From positions 124,001-188,000 of the forward strand of contig MNVE01000002.1 of the NCBI GenBank assembly GCA_001871475.1: a stretch of DNA of 64,000 nt, read 5' to 3'. Origin of the DNA: Candidatus Micrarchaeota archaeon CG1_02_47_40. Its GTDB lineage: Archaea; Micrarchaeota; Micrarchaeia; Anstonellales; CG1-02-47-40. Shown one piece after another: positions 26,919-35,738 of this stretch. The notes under the pieces are model-generated. The model did not search any database. It worked only from the letters and a program-made list of their open reading frames with translations, and was not told the DNA's origin. Position 1 is the first letter of the stretch. Every line of letters begins with the position of its first letter. The position numbers and the translations under genes are program-made.

Positions 26919-27855
26919 TCTTTTTGAGCATTCTTTTGAGCGCACGATATTCCTTGAGCACGAGTTCAATAGTTTGCCGGAGATTATGCTCGTTTTCATA
27001 TGCCTGCAAAGCCGCATAATATTCATGTCTGTTTCTTAGTTCAATATTAAGCGGAGGCAGGTTATGCTTTAGCAGGATGTTGTTCAGGAGAATCCGCCCA
27101 ATTCTTCCATTGCCGTCCTGGAAAGGGTGGATGTTCTCAAACTGGTTGTGCACAACGCCAGCCAAAACCAATGGGGTGTATTTTTTCCTGTTCTTTTTGT
27201 ACCATTTCACCAGCTCCAGAAGGAGACTTCGCACCTGTGCAGACGGCGCCCCGCGATGGACGACACGCCCATACTGGTCAGCAACAACAACTTCCATGCC
27301 TCTTGAGCGCAATTTTCCTGCAAAGGGCTTGGAGTTCTCAAAAACAATGCGGTGAAGCTCCAGAATAAGCGGCAAAGAGATATGCTCTTTTGTTTTCCTT
27401 ATGAATTCAACTGCCTTGGCAACCCCGTAAGTTTCTGAAATGTCCCCTTTCGGCTTGTCGGGCCATTTGTCCATTTTCAGTATATTCACCACTTCCTTCT
27501 CTTCAAGGCTTGAGCCTTCTATCGCATTGGTATTGTAAGCAAAGCTTTCGGTGAACTTTTTCCAGTCTTCCTCTGAAAGATGGGTTATTTTTAGGTGCGC
27601 ATTTGCCTCAAGCGTTTTGAGTTCTTCAAGCTCCTTTTTTGATAAAACGGTTTCAAATGGGTCGCGAATAAGCCTTGCTGAGCTTATGCGAAACATGAGT
27701 TTTTTTTCCGCCTCCTTCTTGTGCCTTTCAATCTCCGCCGAAGAAAGTTCTGCCCCAAGATAGACTCTTATTTTCCTGATTTTTCCCGCCTTCCGGTAGG
27801 AATGTGCAAGATAATATTTCCTTCTCTTCCCCTCTTTGCGCATTTCAACGTGCAT
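26914..27855 (-). CDS. Fic/DOC family protein (paralogue 2)
   Basis: HPFQDGNGRIGRILLNNIL Fic motif; N-terminal AxTNAIEGSSL-like segment (AYNTNAIEGSSLEEKE). Confidence 0.93.
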   Translation of the reverse strand: MHVEMRKEGKRRKYYLAHSYRKAGKIRKIRVYLGAELSSAEIERHKKEAEKKLMFRISSARLIRDPFETVLSKKELEELKTLEANAHLKITHLSEEDWKKFTESFAYNTNAIEGSSLEEKEVVNILKMDKWPDKPKGDISETYGVAKAVEFIRKTKEHISLPLILELHRIVFENSKPFAGKLRSRGMEVVVADQYGRVVHRGAPSAQVRSLLLELVKWYKKNRKKYTPLVLAGVVHNQFENIHPFQDGNGRIGRILLNNILLKHNLPPLNIELRNRHEYYAALQAYENEHNLRQTIELVLKEYRALKRMLKKR

Positions 27856-27865
27856 GAGAAGATTA

Positions 27866-27905
27866 GGTGACTACAACTTATAAACATTTGCTTAAAGGTG
27901 ACTAC
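27866..27905. promoter_or_regulatory. Direct repeats GGTGACTAC flanking the TATA box of Fic paralogue 2
   Basis: GGTGACTAC at 27866-27874 and 27897-27905 with a TTTATAAG TATA (minus) between them. Confidence 0.8.
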
Positions 27906-27946
27906 CTATCCGATATCCGTTTGCAATCTGCTTTGGCTGGCAGGAA

Positions 27947-28138
27947 CTACCTCCCTTTCAGCTCTTTCTCAAAAAGCGTGCATAAAACCGAAAAGAAATA
28001 TTTTTTTCCAACCGCCTTGAAACCCGCCCTTAAAAGCATCTTCTCAGCAGGGACGTTTCCCTTTGCAACGTTTGAGATTAGTTTCTTATACTCAAGCTTC
28101 CTGCCCCTCTTTTGCAGCCGCCCCCCGAACCCGTTTTC
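27947..28138 (-). pseudogene. 3' fragment of a GNAT acetyltransferase
   Basis: Minus-strand reading ENGFGGRLQKRGRKLEYKKLISNVAKGNVPAEKMLLRAGFKAVGKKYFFSVLCTLFEKELKGR*; no start codon or upstream GNAT core. Confidence 0.5.
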
Positions 28139-28424
28139 ACATCGCCAAAAATTTCATCAGCTCATAGACCAGGACTGCGGGCCAGAAAATTGCCTTCGCC
28201 ACCCCTATAATTCCCATCCAGAGGCTGGTTGCAGTCGAAAGGTAATAAAAGAGCGCGCCCAGGAAGCCCATTCCGTAAAAAGCCCCTCCGCTTCCGCACC
28301 CGCGTGCGTGCTCTTTTACATTCCACTGCCCGCACTTGCCTTCCTTGCATCCCGTTTCCATCTTCGTTCCTATTGCCTTTCCAATCTCGTCCCAGCTTGG
28401 TTCCTTGCCTGTTTTCTCCTTCAT
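28137..28424 (-). CDS. Small membrane protein
   Basis: MKEKTGKEPSWDEIGKAIGTKM...GCGSGG...YYLSTATSLWMGIIGVAKAIFWPAVLVYELMKFL. Confidence 0.55.
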   Translation of the reverse strand: MKEKTGKEPSWDEIGKAIGTKMETGCKEGKCGQWNVKEHARGCGSGGAFYGMGFLGALFYYLSTATSLWMGIIGVAKAIFWPAVLVYELMKFLAM

Positions 28425-28531
28425 GATAATCACCTTTAGGATAGTTGCCTAAGAAGCTTTTTAATAATCTGCATCAGTCCGTCCGCTTTGTGAGCAACAC
28501 TTTGTCAGACGCTCAAAAGATACTTCATTTC

Positions 28532-29281
28532 CTATGAAATCAGATGCGCCAGCTCCTTTTTTGTAAATCCCCTTTTTCTCAATTCCGCAATTGCATTTTC
28601 TTTTTTCATGCCGTGCGAAAGCATGCGCGCATACGCTTCCTCAAGTATTGATTTGCGGTCAAGCTCCAGCAAATCCTTCATTATCGGAGCGCTTATCTTA
28701 TGCTTTTCCTCAATTTCCGCAAACTTGTTGTAAAGCAGCCCGTACCATTTGTGCTCCATGCTCTGCGCCTTGCATTCGTCCAAAACCACGTCCCAGCCTA
28801 CATCCGCTTGGCTGATTATTGCCGCAATGTCGTTTGCGTCATCCTGCCTTTCCGTTATTCCCTTGAAGAGTATAATATCCTCGTTTGAAGCAAGCTTTAC
28901 TGCCAGTTTCCCATAGTCGGCAAGGGGCTGCGCCCTTTTCACCATTCCATCCGACAGGTGAAGGGCGCGGCACACGGTATTTACAAACATGTCAATGCGG
29001 AAATCTTCGCTGTTTTTCCAAATGCCGGCAGCCATCAAGTCTTTGTATTCGGTTTCAACCTGTTTTGCCTCAAAAAAGCCGATTTTTTCAATCGCAGAGG
29101 CAAAGCTGCGAAAGTCCTGCACGCTTCTGAAAATCAGGTCAAGGTCCTTTGTGCCTGCTTTCTGGTTGCGAAAGCACATGGCGCCCCCGCCTATCAGGTA
29201 TGCCTCAACCGGAGTTTCCAGCGAGCAGCCAATTCTGCGGAATGCGGCATTTAGCTCTTCTTTGCTGAAGCTCTTTCTCAT
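28532..29281 (-). CDS. Nucleotidyltransferase-fold protein (AbiEii-like/DUF6036-like)
   Basis: AYLIGGGAMCFRNQKAGTKDLDLIF (GG...DLDL NTase core); 4-bp ATGA overlap with the upstream wHTH gene. Confidence 0.7.
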   Translation of the reverse strand: MRKSFSKEELNAAFRRIGCSLETPVEAYLIGGGAMCFRNQKAGTKDLDLIFRSVQDFRSFASAIEKIGFFEAKQVETEYKDLMAAGIWKNSEDFRIDMFVNTVCRALHLSDGMVKRAQPLADYGKLAVKLASNEDIILFKGITERQDDANDIAAIISQADVGWDVVLDECKAQSMEHKWYGLLYNKFAEIEEKHKISAPIMKDLLELDRKSILEEAYARMLSHGMKKENAIAELRKRGFTKKELAHLIS

Positions 29282-30165
29282 TCAAATCCCTTCATTTTCT
29301 CATAGAACTCTGCTTTTCCCCTTATCTCCTCAAACGCAGTCTCAACCAGATATTTCTTTGCCATGCTTTTAAGAGCCGCAAGATTGAGGCGCTTTCTGTT
29401 TTTTGCAAAGAAAATCCCAAGCACGGGCATATCCTGATGCTGCTGCAAAGTCGTTAAAAGCAAGGCATGGATGAAAGCCTCTTCTATGCTTACGTTTCTT
29501 TTCTGTCCGTCAAGGTTGAAATAAAAATCGCTGTATGAAGTCAGCGCTGCCTCCAAGCCTGCGTTTGCCAGGGCAGAAAGTCCGGTTTGCGTGAAATGTT
29601 CTGGCACTTCTTTCGCATCCGTTCTCAAGACAACGTGCTTTCTAATCCGGATGGAGGTATTAAACCCCCTAACATTCTTTTGGGCAAGAAGCTGGAGATT
29701 GTCTGCATAGGAACTGCCAAACTCTTTTACTATATTGTTTGTTACCTCTATTTTGCCTTTTTTCCTGCTTATTGCACCTGCCGAAATCAAGCGCCTCAAA
29801 CTTTTGTAAAGCGTGGTTGGGGAACAGCCGGTTTCCTCCAATAAAAGAGAGGTTTCGGCACCTTCAGAGGCGATTGCTAAAATATCCATCGCATAACCAC
29901 AAATCCAATTTTCTATTTTTGAATTCGGGCGCGAATCGGAAAGTTTCCTGAATGCCTGGGCGTGGGATGCCGGGGAAAGACTCGCTATCCTTGAGGTTCC
30001 CTGCTTCTCAAGAAGCACAAGCCCTTTGCTTTCAAGGCTTTTCAGCACCCTTGAAATGAAGCTGGGTTTTGCCGTAAGTTTTTCCGCCAGCTTTCCTGCC
30101 GGCATATTATTTTGGCACAACTGGCGCAGAGCGATTATTTCCATTTTACTTAATTTTATTGACAT
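29278..30165 (-). CDS. winged-HTH regulator (putative antitoxin/repressor of the NTase)
   Basis: Two wHTH-like segments (ALRQLCQNNMPAGKLAEKLTAKPSFISRVLKSLESKGLV; LLEETGCSPTTLYKSLRRLISAGAI). Confidence 0.65.
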   Translation of the reverse strand: MSIKLSKMEIIALRQLCQNNMPAGKLAEKLTAKPSFISRVLKSLESKGLVLLEKQGTSRIASLSPASHAQAFRKLSDSRPNSKIENWICGYAMDILAIASEGAETSLLLEETGCSPTTLYKSLRRLISAGAISRKKGKIEVTNNIVKEFGSSYADNLQLLAQKNVRGFNTSIRIRKHVVLRTDAKEVPEHFTQTGLSALANAGLEAALTSYSDFYFNLDGQKRNVSIEEAFIHALLLTTLQQHQDMPVLGIFFAKNRKRLNLAALKSMAKKYLVETAFEEIRGKAEFYEKMKGFE

Positions 30166-30176
30166 AAGTTAATTTT

Positions 30177-30204
30177 AGTTAAGTAAAAGAATATAAACTT
30201 AACT
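30177..30204. promoter_or_regulatory. 8-bp inverted repeat bracketing the TATA box of the wHTH-NTase operon
   Basis: AGTTAAGT (30177-30184) ... ACTTAACT (30197-30204) flanking TTTATATT on the minus strand. Confidence 0.75.
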
Positions 30205-30443
30205 ATTTTTAATGTGTAAGATTGTTTTATCTTGGGAGCAAAAACCAAAGGTTGGCAAATTGCCTAACTATTCTTCCCAAAAATCAGCCAAAAGCCTGAT
30301 GCTCCATGTCGCTTGGGCAAATGAATTCTTATCAGTCCGTCCGTCTATCCTCATCGGGAATAATCCCTCAGTGATCACCTTTATCATCACGAAATAGGTT
30401 ATGGCGGGCATGGTTTATTAATCTCCTTTGCGGAATTTTTCAC

Positions 30444-30839
30444 ATGCTTCCTCCTGAACTTGAAAGGCTCAAATCGTTCCACGGGCATTTAGGTCCATAC
30501 GCGGCGGCAGGCTACAGGATGGGAATGCTTGCCTGCAAACTCCTTTGTGCGCGCGGAAAGAAACTGCGGGCAGAGGTAAAGACAGGCATTTCACCTCCGA
30601 TTTCCTGCATGATAGACGGGATACAGCTCTCCTCCTCCTGCACTCTTGGGAAGGGGAATATTACTGCTACGGATGAAGGGATTCCGGAAGCAATCTTCAA
30701 AGGGGAGAGGGAACTAATCATAAGCCTGAAGGAAAATGCCCACGAGATTGCAAAAAACATGCAGAAAGAAGATGAAGAAGCCGCCGCCCTCAAGATTTGG
30801 GAGATGACAGATGAAGAACTCTTTGAGGTAAAGGGGTGA
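30444..30839 (+). CDS. FmdE-like (formylmethanofuran dehydrogenase subunit E family) protein
   Basis: LKSFHGHLGPYAAAGYRMGMLA ... CMIDGIQLSSSCTLGKGNI. Confidence 0.85.
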   Translation: MLPPELERLKSFHGHLGPYAAAGYRMGMLACKLLCARGKKLRAEVKTGISPPISCMIDGIQLSSSCTLGKGNITATDEGIPEAIFKGERELIISLKENAHEIAKNMQKEDEEAAALKIWEMTDEELFEVKG

Positions 30840-30846
30840 AGGACGG

Positions 30847-32919
30847 ATGGCAGATGCTCCTCAAATGGCGCAGACTCGCAAAACTACTCTAAAGAACGAA
30901 GGCGAGAAAACAAAGAAGATAGCGGAAAAAACGAAGGATTTCGTGAAAAATTTAGTTAAGGCAGGAGGGAAAAAATGCGCAGGTCAAGACAGGGAACAAG
31001 AAAAAAAAGAAAAAGCAAAAACAGAGCCAACCCACAAAAACAAGGACGAAAAGCCAAATCAATTTTCATCTTCTCTTTCCCAATACGAAAATGAAAATAC
31101 GCCCGAAACGCAGAGGCAACACATCCACAACAACATAATGCAAAGCATAACCGACTCCAATGCGAATCTGCGGATAGACAACATAAAGGAACTTGCCAGT
31201 ACGTATAGTGAAGCCGCATGGGTTTTTCTCAAGGAAGTTGCAAAAGATACAAAATTTATGGGAGAATATGCGAATAGGCATTTTATGATGTGGCAGACAG
31301 CAAAAGTCATTGGCAAAAGCAATTTTAAAGAAGCCGCGGATGAACTAAATAAACTTCTTCCAAAAGAAACAGATGATAAACTTATTCCAAAAGAAATCAA
31401 TGAGCTAAAGGGGCGCCTTTTGAATTTCATGCAGGAAAATCTTCAGAAAAAGGGAATAGAAGGCAGCCTCTCCTTTGAAAACTCCGTTCTCACCCATTCA
31501 TTACTTTCACGCGCAGAAAATATTCCACCGCAGGAATTTTCTCCCAAGAGCGGAATGATGCCTGCAAGTCAGTCGTTAGAAACATCTGCCGTCATTCAGG
31601 TGCCGCAGTTTTCAGAAGTCTATCTATCTCGGCAGGAAAGTGCATCGCCTCTCCAAAACCCTTCCGACTCGGTTTCCCTTGAGCTCGTTGCAAAAATACG
31701 CGAGGAGATGGCAAGGAAAATGCGGGAGGAAAAGGCGAAAACAGCACAACCAAAGAAAAATCTCGAACCGCACGCGCGGGAACAGGAAACCAAACCACCA
31801 AAGCGCACGGTCGAGTTGCAAAGCGCCGCAATCCAAAGGCAAATACCTCTAATTGCCGACAAGGCTGAATTCGAAAAAACCATCATCGAACTTTACAGGA
31901 AATTCAGCACTCCCTCAAAAATCGGGAAGAGCCGCCAGTCAAAAAGCGGAATTAAGGTGGCAAAAAGTGAGTTTGAAATGCCAAAAAGAGAAGAGAAGGG
32001 GGAAAGGCAAAAAACGGCGGAAAAAAAGACAAGGTTGGCAGAAAAGAAACAACCTAAAAAATGGCACGCAAAAAAGGCGGAAGAGCCAAAAACGGAAAAA
32101 TCCAAAAAAGAAAAAACGAAGTCAGAAACAAGGGCAAAAATACCCAAAAAAGAGGAAAAACCGGCTGAAAAGCCCAAAAAAGAGGAAAAAACCGCTGAAA
32201 AAAAGGAGAGTCAAAGGCAGAAGGAAAAAACCGCACAGAAAATGGAAAAGAAAACTATTCAGGAAAAAAATCAGGTGGAAAAACCCAAAAAGCAAGAAAC
32301 TGCAAAGAAAAAACAGGAGGAAAAAACGGCAAGGAAGCAAGAAGAAAGGCAGGGGGAAAAACACTCAAAAAAGGCGCAGAAGGAAAGAATGCAAGCAAAA
32401 ACAAAGGCAGAAAAATCAGAAGGCAAGAAGCGCCGGGAACGGGATGAGAAAAAGGCAGGAAAACAAAAAGAAAAGCAAACTTCCCAGAAGAAAAAGGAGG
32501 AAAAAGCAAAGGAAAAGCAGGCTCTTCAAGGAGAAAAAGGGCAATCCAAAAAGCAGGCAAAAGAAAAGAAGCAATCCGAAAAAGGGCAGGCAGAAAAAGA
32601 AAAAACGCAGGCAGGGGCAAAGGCAAGCAAATCCAAACGGGAAAAAGGGCTGGCGCAAGCAAAGCCGAAAAAGCCTGCTAAAAAGCGTGTGCGCAAGGAA
32701 GAAGGGGAGAAAGCAAAAAAGCACACGGCAAAAGAAGAACCCTCAAAAAATCAAAAGAAAGGAAAGCATGAAAAAAAGGCAAGAAGGGGCAAAGAAATCC
32801 AAGGCAAAGGGAAAACCCTCTCAAAAAAGGGGCAAAATCCATCTCAATTCCGCAAGAATGCGCAAATCTCCCTCTCCTTTTTAATTTTTCCCTGTTTAAT
32901 CCTGCATGGGGTGGTGTGA
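30847..32919 (+). CDS. Large Lys/Glu-rich low-complexity protein with short hydrophobic C-terminus
   Basis: 690 aa ORF; the C-terminal half is almost entirely K/E/A/Q/R; ends ISLSFLIFPCLILHGVV. Confidence 0.6.
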   Translation: MADAPQMAQTRKTTLKNEGEKTKKIAEKTKDFVKNLVKAGGKKCAGQDREQEKKEKAKTEPTHKNKDEKPNQFSSSLSQYENENTPETQRQHIHNNIMQSITDSNANLRIDNIKELASTYSEAAWVFLKEVAKDTKFMGEYANRHFMMWQTAKVIGKSNFKEAADELNKLLPKETDDKLIPKEINELKGRLLNFMQENLQKKGIEGSLSFENSVLTHSLLSRAENIPPQEFSPKSGMMPASQSLETSAVIQVPQFSEVYLSRQESASPLQNPSDSVSLELVAKIREEMARKMREEKAKTAQPKKNLEPHAREQETKPPKRTVELQSAAIQRQIPLIADKAEFEKTIIELYRKFSTPSKIGKSRQSKSGIKVAKSEFEMPKREEKGERQKTAEKKTRLAEKKQPKKWHAKKAEEPKTEKSKKEKTKSETRAKIPKKEEKPAEKPKKEEKTAEKKESQRQKEKTAQKMEKKTIQEKNQVEKPKKQETAKKKQEEKTARKQEERQGEKHSKKAQKERMQAKTKAEKSEGKKRRERDEKKAGKQKEKQTSQKKKEEKAKEKQALQGEKGQSKKQAKEKKQSEKGQAEKEKTQAGAKASKSKREKGLAQAKPKKPAKKRVRKEEGEKAKKHTAKEEPSKNQKKGKHEKKARRGKEIQGKGKTLSKKGQNPSQFRKNAQISLSFLIFPCLILHGVV

Positions 32920-33348
32920 ATGGGAAAGGCAGAATTAATCGGCATGTTGAATAAGGCTCTTGAGTTTGAGCACGCGGCAAGGGTGCAGTATCTTTCGCAC
33001 GCGAAAATAGCCGCAGGAAGGGACAGCGAGCCTATAGTCAAACGGCTTGAGGAAATAGCAGGAGATGAAGAGAAGCACGAAGGGCTTTTCCGCGACTGCC
33101 TTGAGATACTGGACGCAACTCCTTCAATGGGAATTGAAAAGGTTTATAGTGCGAATGGCACGGACGAGATACTAAAAGTGAATCTGAAAGGGGAAAAGGA
33201 AGCGGTTGATTTCTACAGGAAAATAGTGGAAGAGCTAAAGAAAAGCAGGGATGAACTCCCCTACGAATACGAATTCATAGAGCACAAGGTGCGCCACGTA
33301 ATAATGGACGAGGAGGAGCACATACTGGAAATAAAGAACATTCTTTAG
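32920..33348 (+). CDS. Ferritin-like/bacterioferritin-type four-helix protein
   Basis: ALEFEHAARVQYLSHA, AGDEEKHEGLFRD, HVIMDEEEHILEI (ExxH patterns). Confidence 0.75.
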   Translation: MGKAELIGMLNKALEFEHAARVQYLSHAKIAAGRDSEPIVKRLEEIAGDEEKHEGLFRDCLEILDATPSMGIEKVYSANGTDEILKVNLKGEKEAVDFYRKIVEELKKSRDELPYEYEFIEHKVRHVIMDEEEHILEIKNIL

Positions 33349-33370
33349 GCGTTAGAGGGAAAAGGATAGC

Positions 33371-34984
33371 ATGGAAGAAGAGAAAAAAAGCCTTTTTTGG
33401 GCTGACCAACTGGCAAGGCAGACAATAGAAAGGGGTAAAAGGGAAGGAAGAACCCCCAATATCAAATGCCAGCAAACCCCGTCAGGAGGAAAGCATATAG
33501 GCAATTTAAATGACGTCCTGCGCGCCTATTTCGTCTACAAATCAATAATTGAGAAAGGGGAAAGATGCGATTTCGTGCACGGCTCTGACGACCGCGACCC
33601 GCTCAAGGACATTCCCGCAAAAATAATGGATTTGGAGGGAAAATGGCATTCTTCAGGCGAATTCCAGTCAATACAGAATTATCTTGGGCACCCCCTCTGC
33701 CATGTTCCGGACCCGTTCGGATGCTGTCAGAGTTGGAGCAGGCATTTCACGAAAATATGGATGGAAGGCATAGAACAGTTGGATGTGCATCCCGAACTGT
33801 ATTACAATGACGATTTATACAAAGAGGGAAAATTTGACAGGTATGTTGAGACTGTTTTCAGGAAAAAAGAAGAAGTCTCAAAAATAGTGCAGGAATTCCA
33901 GGGAAGCAAGCAGGAAGGATACATTCCCTTTGATGCAATCTGCCCAAAATGCGGAATGCTTACAAATGTTAATGGGTTTGATTTGGAAAAAAAAACAGTT
34001 TCCTTTGTATGCGGAGGAAAGGCGATTAAAGAGAAAAAGACGCAAGGATGCGGCTTTGAAGGGGAAGCGCCCTGGAGAGAAGGAAAACTGCAATGGAGGT
34101 TTGAATGGCCCGCCTTGTGGTGCATCTGGAACACGGCTTACGAGCCGTTTGGAAAGGACCATTGGGAGGGAAGCTGGAAGAGCGGCGTGGAGATAATGAA
34201 GAGGGTTTACGAGGTTGAGCCGCCGATTCCCTTCGTGTATGAATTCTTCCTTGTAAATGGAAAGAAGATGAGCGCGAGCAAAGGTAACGTGTATGTCGTG
34301 CAGGACATGCTGAAGGTAATGGAGAAGGAGGCTTTCCTTTTCTTCTATGCGAAAAGGCCGGAGAAGCAGAGGGACTTGGAGTTGGGGGAAATTTACAGAT
34401 TAATAGACGAGTTTGACCTTGCCGAGAGGATTTATTTCAACCAGGCAGAGGACAGGAGCGAAAACCGGGAGGAGAACACGAAAAGGATGTATGACATGAG
34501 CGTTCCGGAAAAGCCCCGCGCCTGCCCAAAGAGGATAAATTACTCATTTGCCTCCTCCCTTGCGCAGGTTTATAATATTGATGAATGCATGAAGAGGCTG
34601 AAAGAGCTCGGGCATGTTTCGGAAAGCCCGCTTGATGAGAAGCTTGCACGAGAGCGCTTGGAATTGGCCAGCTTCTGGGCAGAAAATTACGCGCCCCCGG
34701 AAATGAGGGTTAAGGTAAATGCGAAAGAAGAGGCGCAGAAAATAAGAGAGGGAATGGATGCGGGCGTGAAGGAAGTTCTGATTGAATTTGCGCTTCTTTT
34801 GGATGAGGAAGAGAAAGAATTATATGAAAAAATGAAAGGGGAGTGCAAAGAGAAAGGAGTTGAGATGGCAAAATTCTTTGAATCCGCTTACACGGCGCTT
34901 CTCTCAAAAAACAAGGGGCCGAGATTAATTCCCTTTGCAAAAGCTCTTGGGAAGGAAAGAGTGATGGAGCTGATGGGGGCTTAA
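33371..34984 (+). CDS. lysS: Lysyl-tRNA synthetase, class I
   Basis: Class I fold: TPSGGKHIGNLND (HIGH-like), GKKMSASKGNV (KMSKS-like). Confidence 0.93.
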   Translation: MEEEKKSLFWADQLARQTIERGKREGRTPNIKCQQTPSGGKHIGNLNDVLRAYFVYKSIIEKGERCDFVHGSDDRDPLKDIPAKIMDLEGKWHSSGEFQSIQNYLGHPLCHVPDPFGCCQSWSRHFTKIWMEGIEQLDVHPELYYNDDLYKEGKFDRYVETVFRKKEEVSKIVQEFQGSKQEGYIPFDAICPKCGMLTNVNGFDLEKKTVSFVCGGKAIKEKKTQGCGFEGEAPWREGKLQWRFEWPALWCIWNTAYEPFGKDHWEGSWKSGVEIMKRVYEVEPPIPFVYEFFLVNGKKMSASKGNVYVVQDMLKVMEKEAFLFFYAKRPEKQRDLELGEIYRLIDEFDLAERIYFNQAEDRSENREENTKRMYDMSVPEKPRACPKRINYSFASSLAQVYNIDECMKRLKELGHVSESPLDEKLARERLELASFWAENYAPPEMRVKVNAKEEAQKIREGMDAGVKEVLIEFALLLDEEEKELYEKMKGECKEKGVEMAKFFESAYTALLSKNKGPRLIPFAKALGKERVMELMGA

Positions 34985-35526
34985 CCCCCTTCCACAGAAA
35001 TTACCTGCATTGTTATCGCTTCATCCGATACGCTTGCAATTCCAAACTGTGCCTCTTTCTTATTGCCAAAAAGCGGGCGCACGCAGAATACTCCGCCTGC
35101 TTCTGCGTTTATTGCGCTTCTCGTGGCAAAATTGTTTTGAGGCGCATACCCTTTGGGAATGTCGGCGCATGCAAAAGGATAAATCTCAAAGGGCTTCCCT
35201 TCATAAATTCCTTCTATCTCATCCCGCAGGAAAGAGGCGTCCGAAAGCAGATAAAGGGGCTTTTCATTGAAGTGCATCGTATTTGCGGGAAAATGAATGT
35301 AAAAGAGAGGCGCCCCCTCAAACACTTCAATGGAATTCTCCTGCATCACATTATTGTATGCAAACGAATTGTTCAGTGCAATATACCCCCCCGGCATAAG
35401 GGGCTTAAACTCGCTTTCCTTCGGAAAAAGAAGGGAATACTCGGTTAAAGTGAATATGCCGGCTCCCAAAATAACAATAAAAAAGGCGATTTCGCCAATA
35501 CCTATGGGATTATATGCAACTTTCAC
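34981..35526 (-). CDS. Hypothetical membrane-anchored protein
   Basis: N-terminal hydrophobic segment IGEIAFFIVILGAGIFTLTEYSLLF; convergent 4-bp overlap with the lysS stop. Confidence 0.5.
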   Translation of the reverse strand: MKVAYNPIGIGEIAFFIVILGAGIFTLTEYSLLFPKESEFKPLMPGGYIALNNSFAYNNVMQENSIEVFEGAPLFYIHFPANTMHFNEKPLYLLSDASFLRDEIEGIYEGKPFEIYPFACADIPKGYAPQNNFATRSAINAEAGGVFCVRPLFGNKKEAQFGIASVSDEAITMQVISVEGG

Positions 35527-35583
35527 GATAAATGAGTAGGCGGAAAAGGTTAAAAGGGAATGCGAAAAAATACTACAACTTGC

Positions 35584-35713
35584 GGGCTCGTAACTCAGTT
35601 TGGCTAGAGTGTCTGGCTTTTAATCCACTATTCCGGTGAAGAAACCAGAAAGCCGTGGGTTCAAAAGCATATGGGGTTCCACTCCCCAGAATTTGAAAAT
35701 CCCACCGAGCCCG
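35584..35713 (+). tRNA. tRNA-Lys(UUU) with two apparent introns (35623-35643 at 37/38; ~34 nt within the T-loop)
   Basis: Perfect stems: GGGCTCG/CGAGCCC, ACTC/GAGT, TCTGG/CCAGA, GTGGG/CCCAC; anticodon loop CTTTTA|A; T-loop starts TTCAA and ends with T before CCCAC with ~34 extra nt. No encoded CCA. Confidence 0.88.
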
Positions 35714-35738
35714 TATTTATTTTCTCAAAGTGCATTTT

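Noticed and set aside
27867-28439. 190-aa plus-strand ORF
   Set aside because: It overlaps the small membrane gene and GNAT remnant on the other strand and its composition is not protein-like.
28441-28530. Promoter-like CCTAAGAAGCTTTTTAATA on the plus strand, similar to the dam-island element
   Set aside because: No plus-strand gene lies downstream and only the AAGCTT core is shared, so I did not count it as another copy.
30205-30440. Possible small RNA or gene remnant in the intergenic region before FmdE
   Set aside because: No stable fold, TATA-spaced start or coding frame could be supported by eye.
31853-32884. 343-aa alternative-frame ORF and the many antisense Phe/Leu-rich ORFs across the Lys/Glu-rich gene
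   Set aside because: Purine-rich low-complexity DNA keeps all frames open; the 30847-32919 frame fits the upstream context and ends next to the ferritin-like start.
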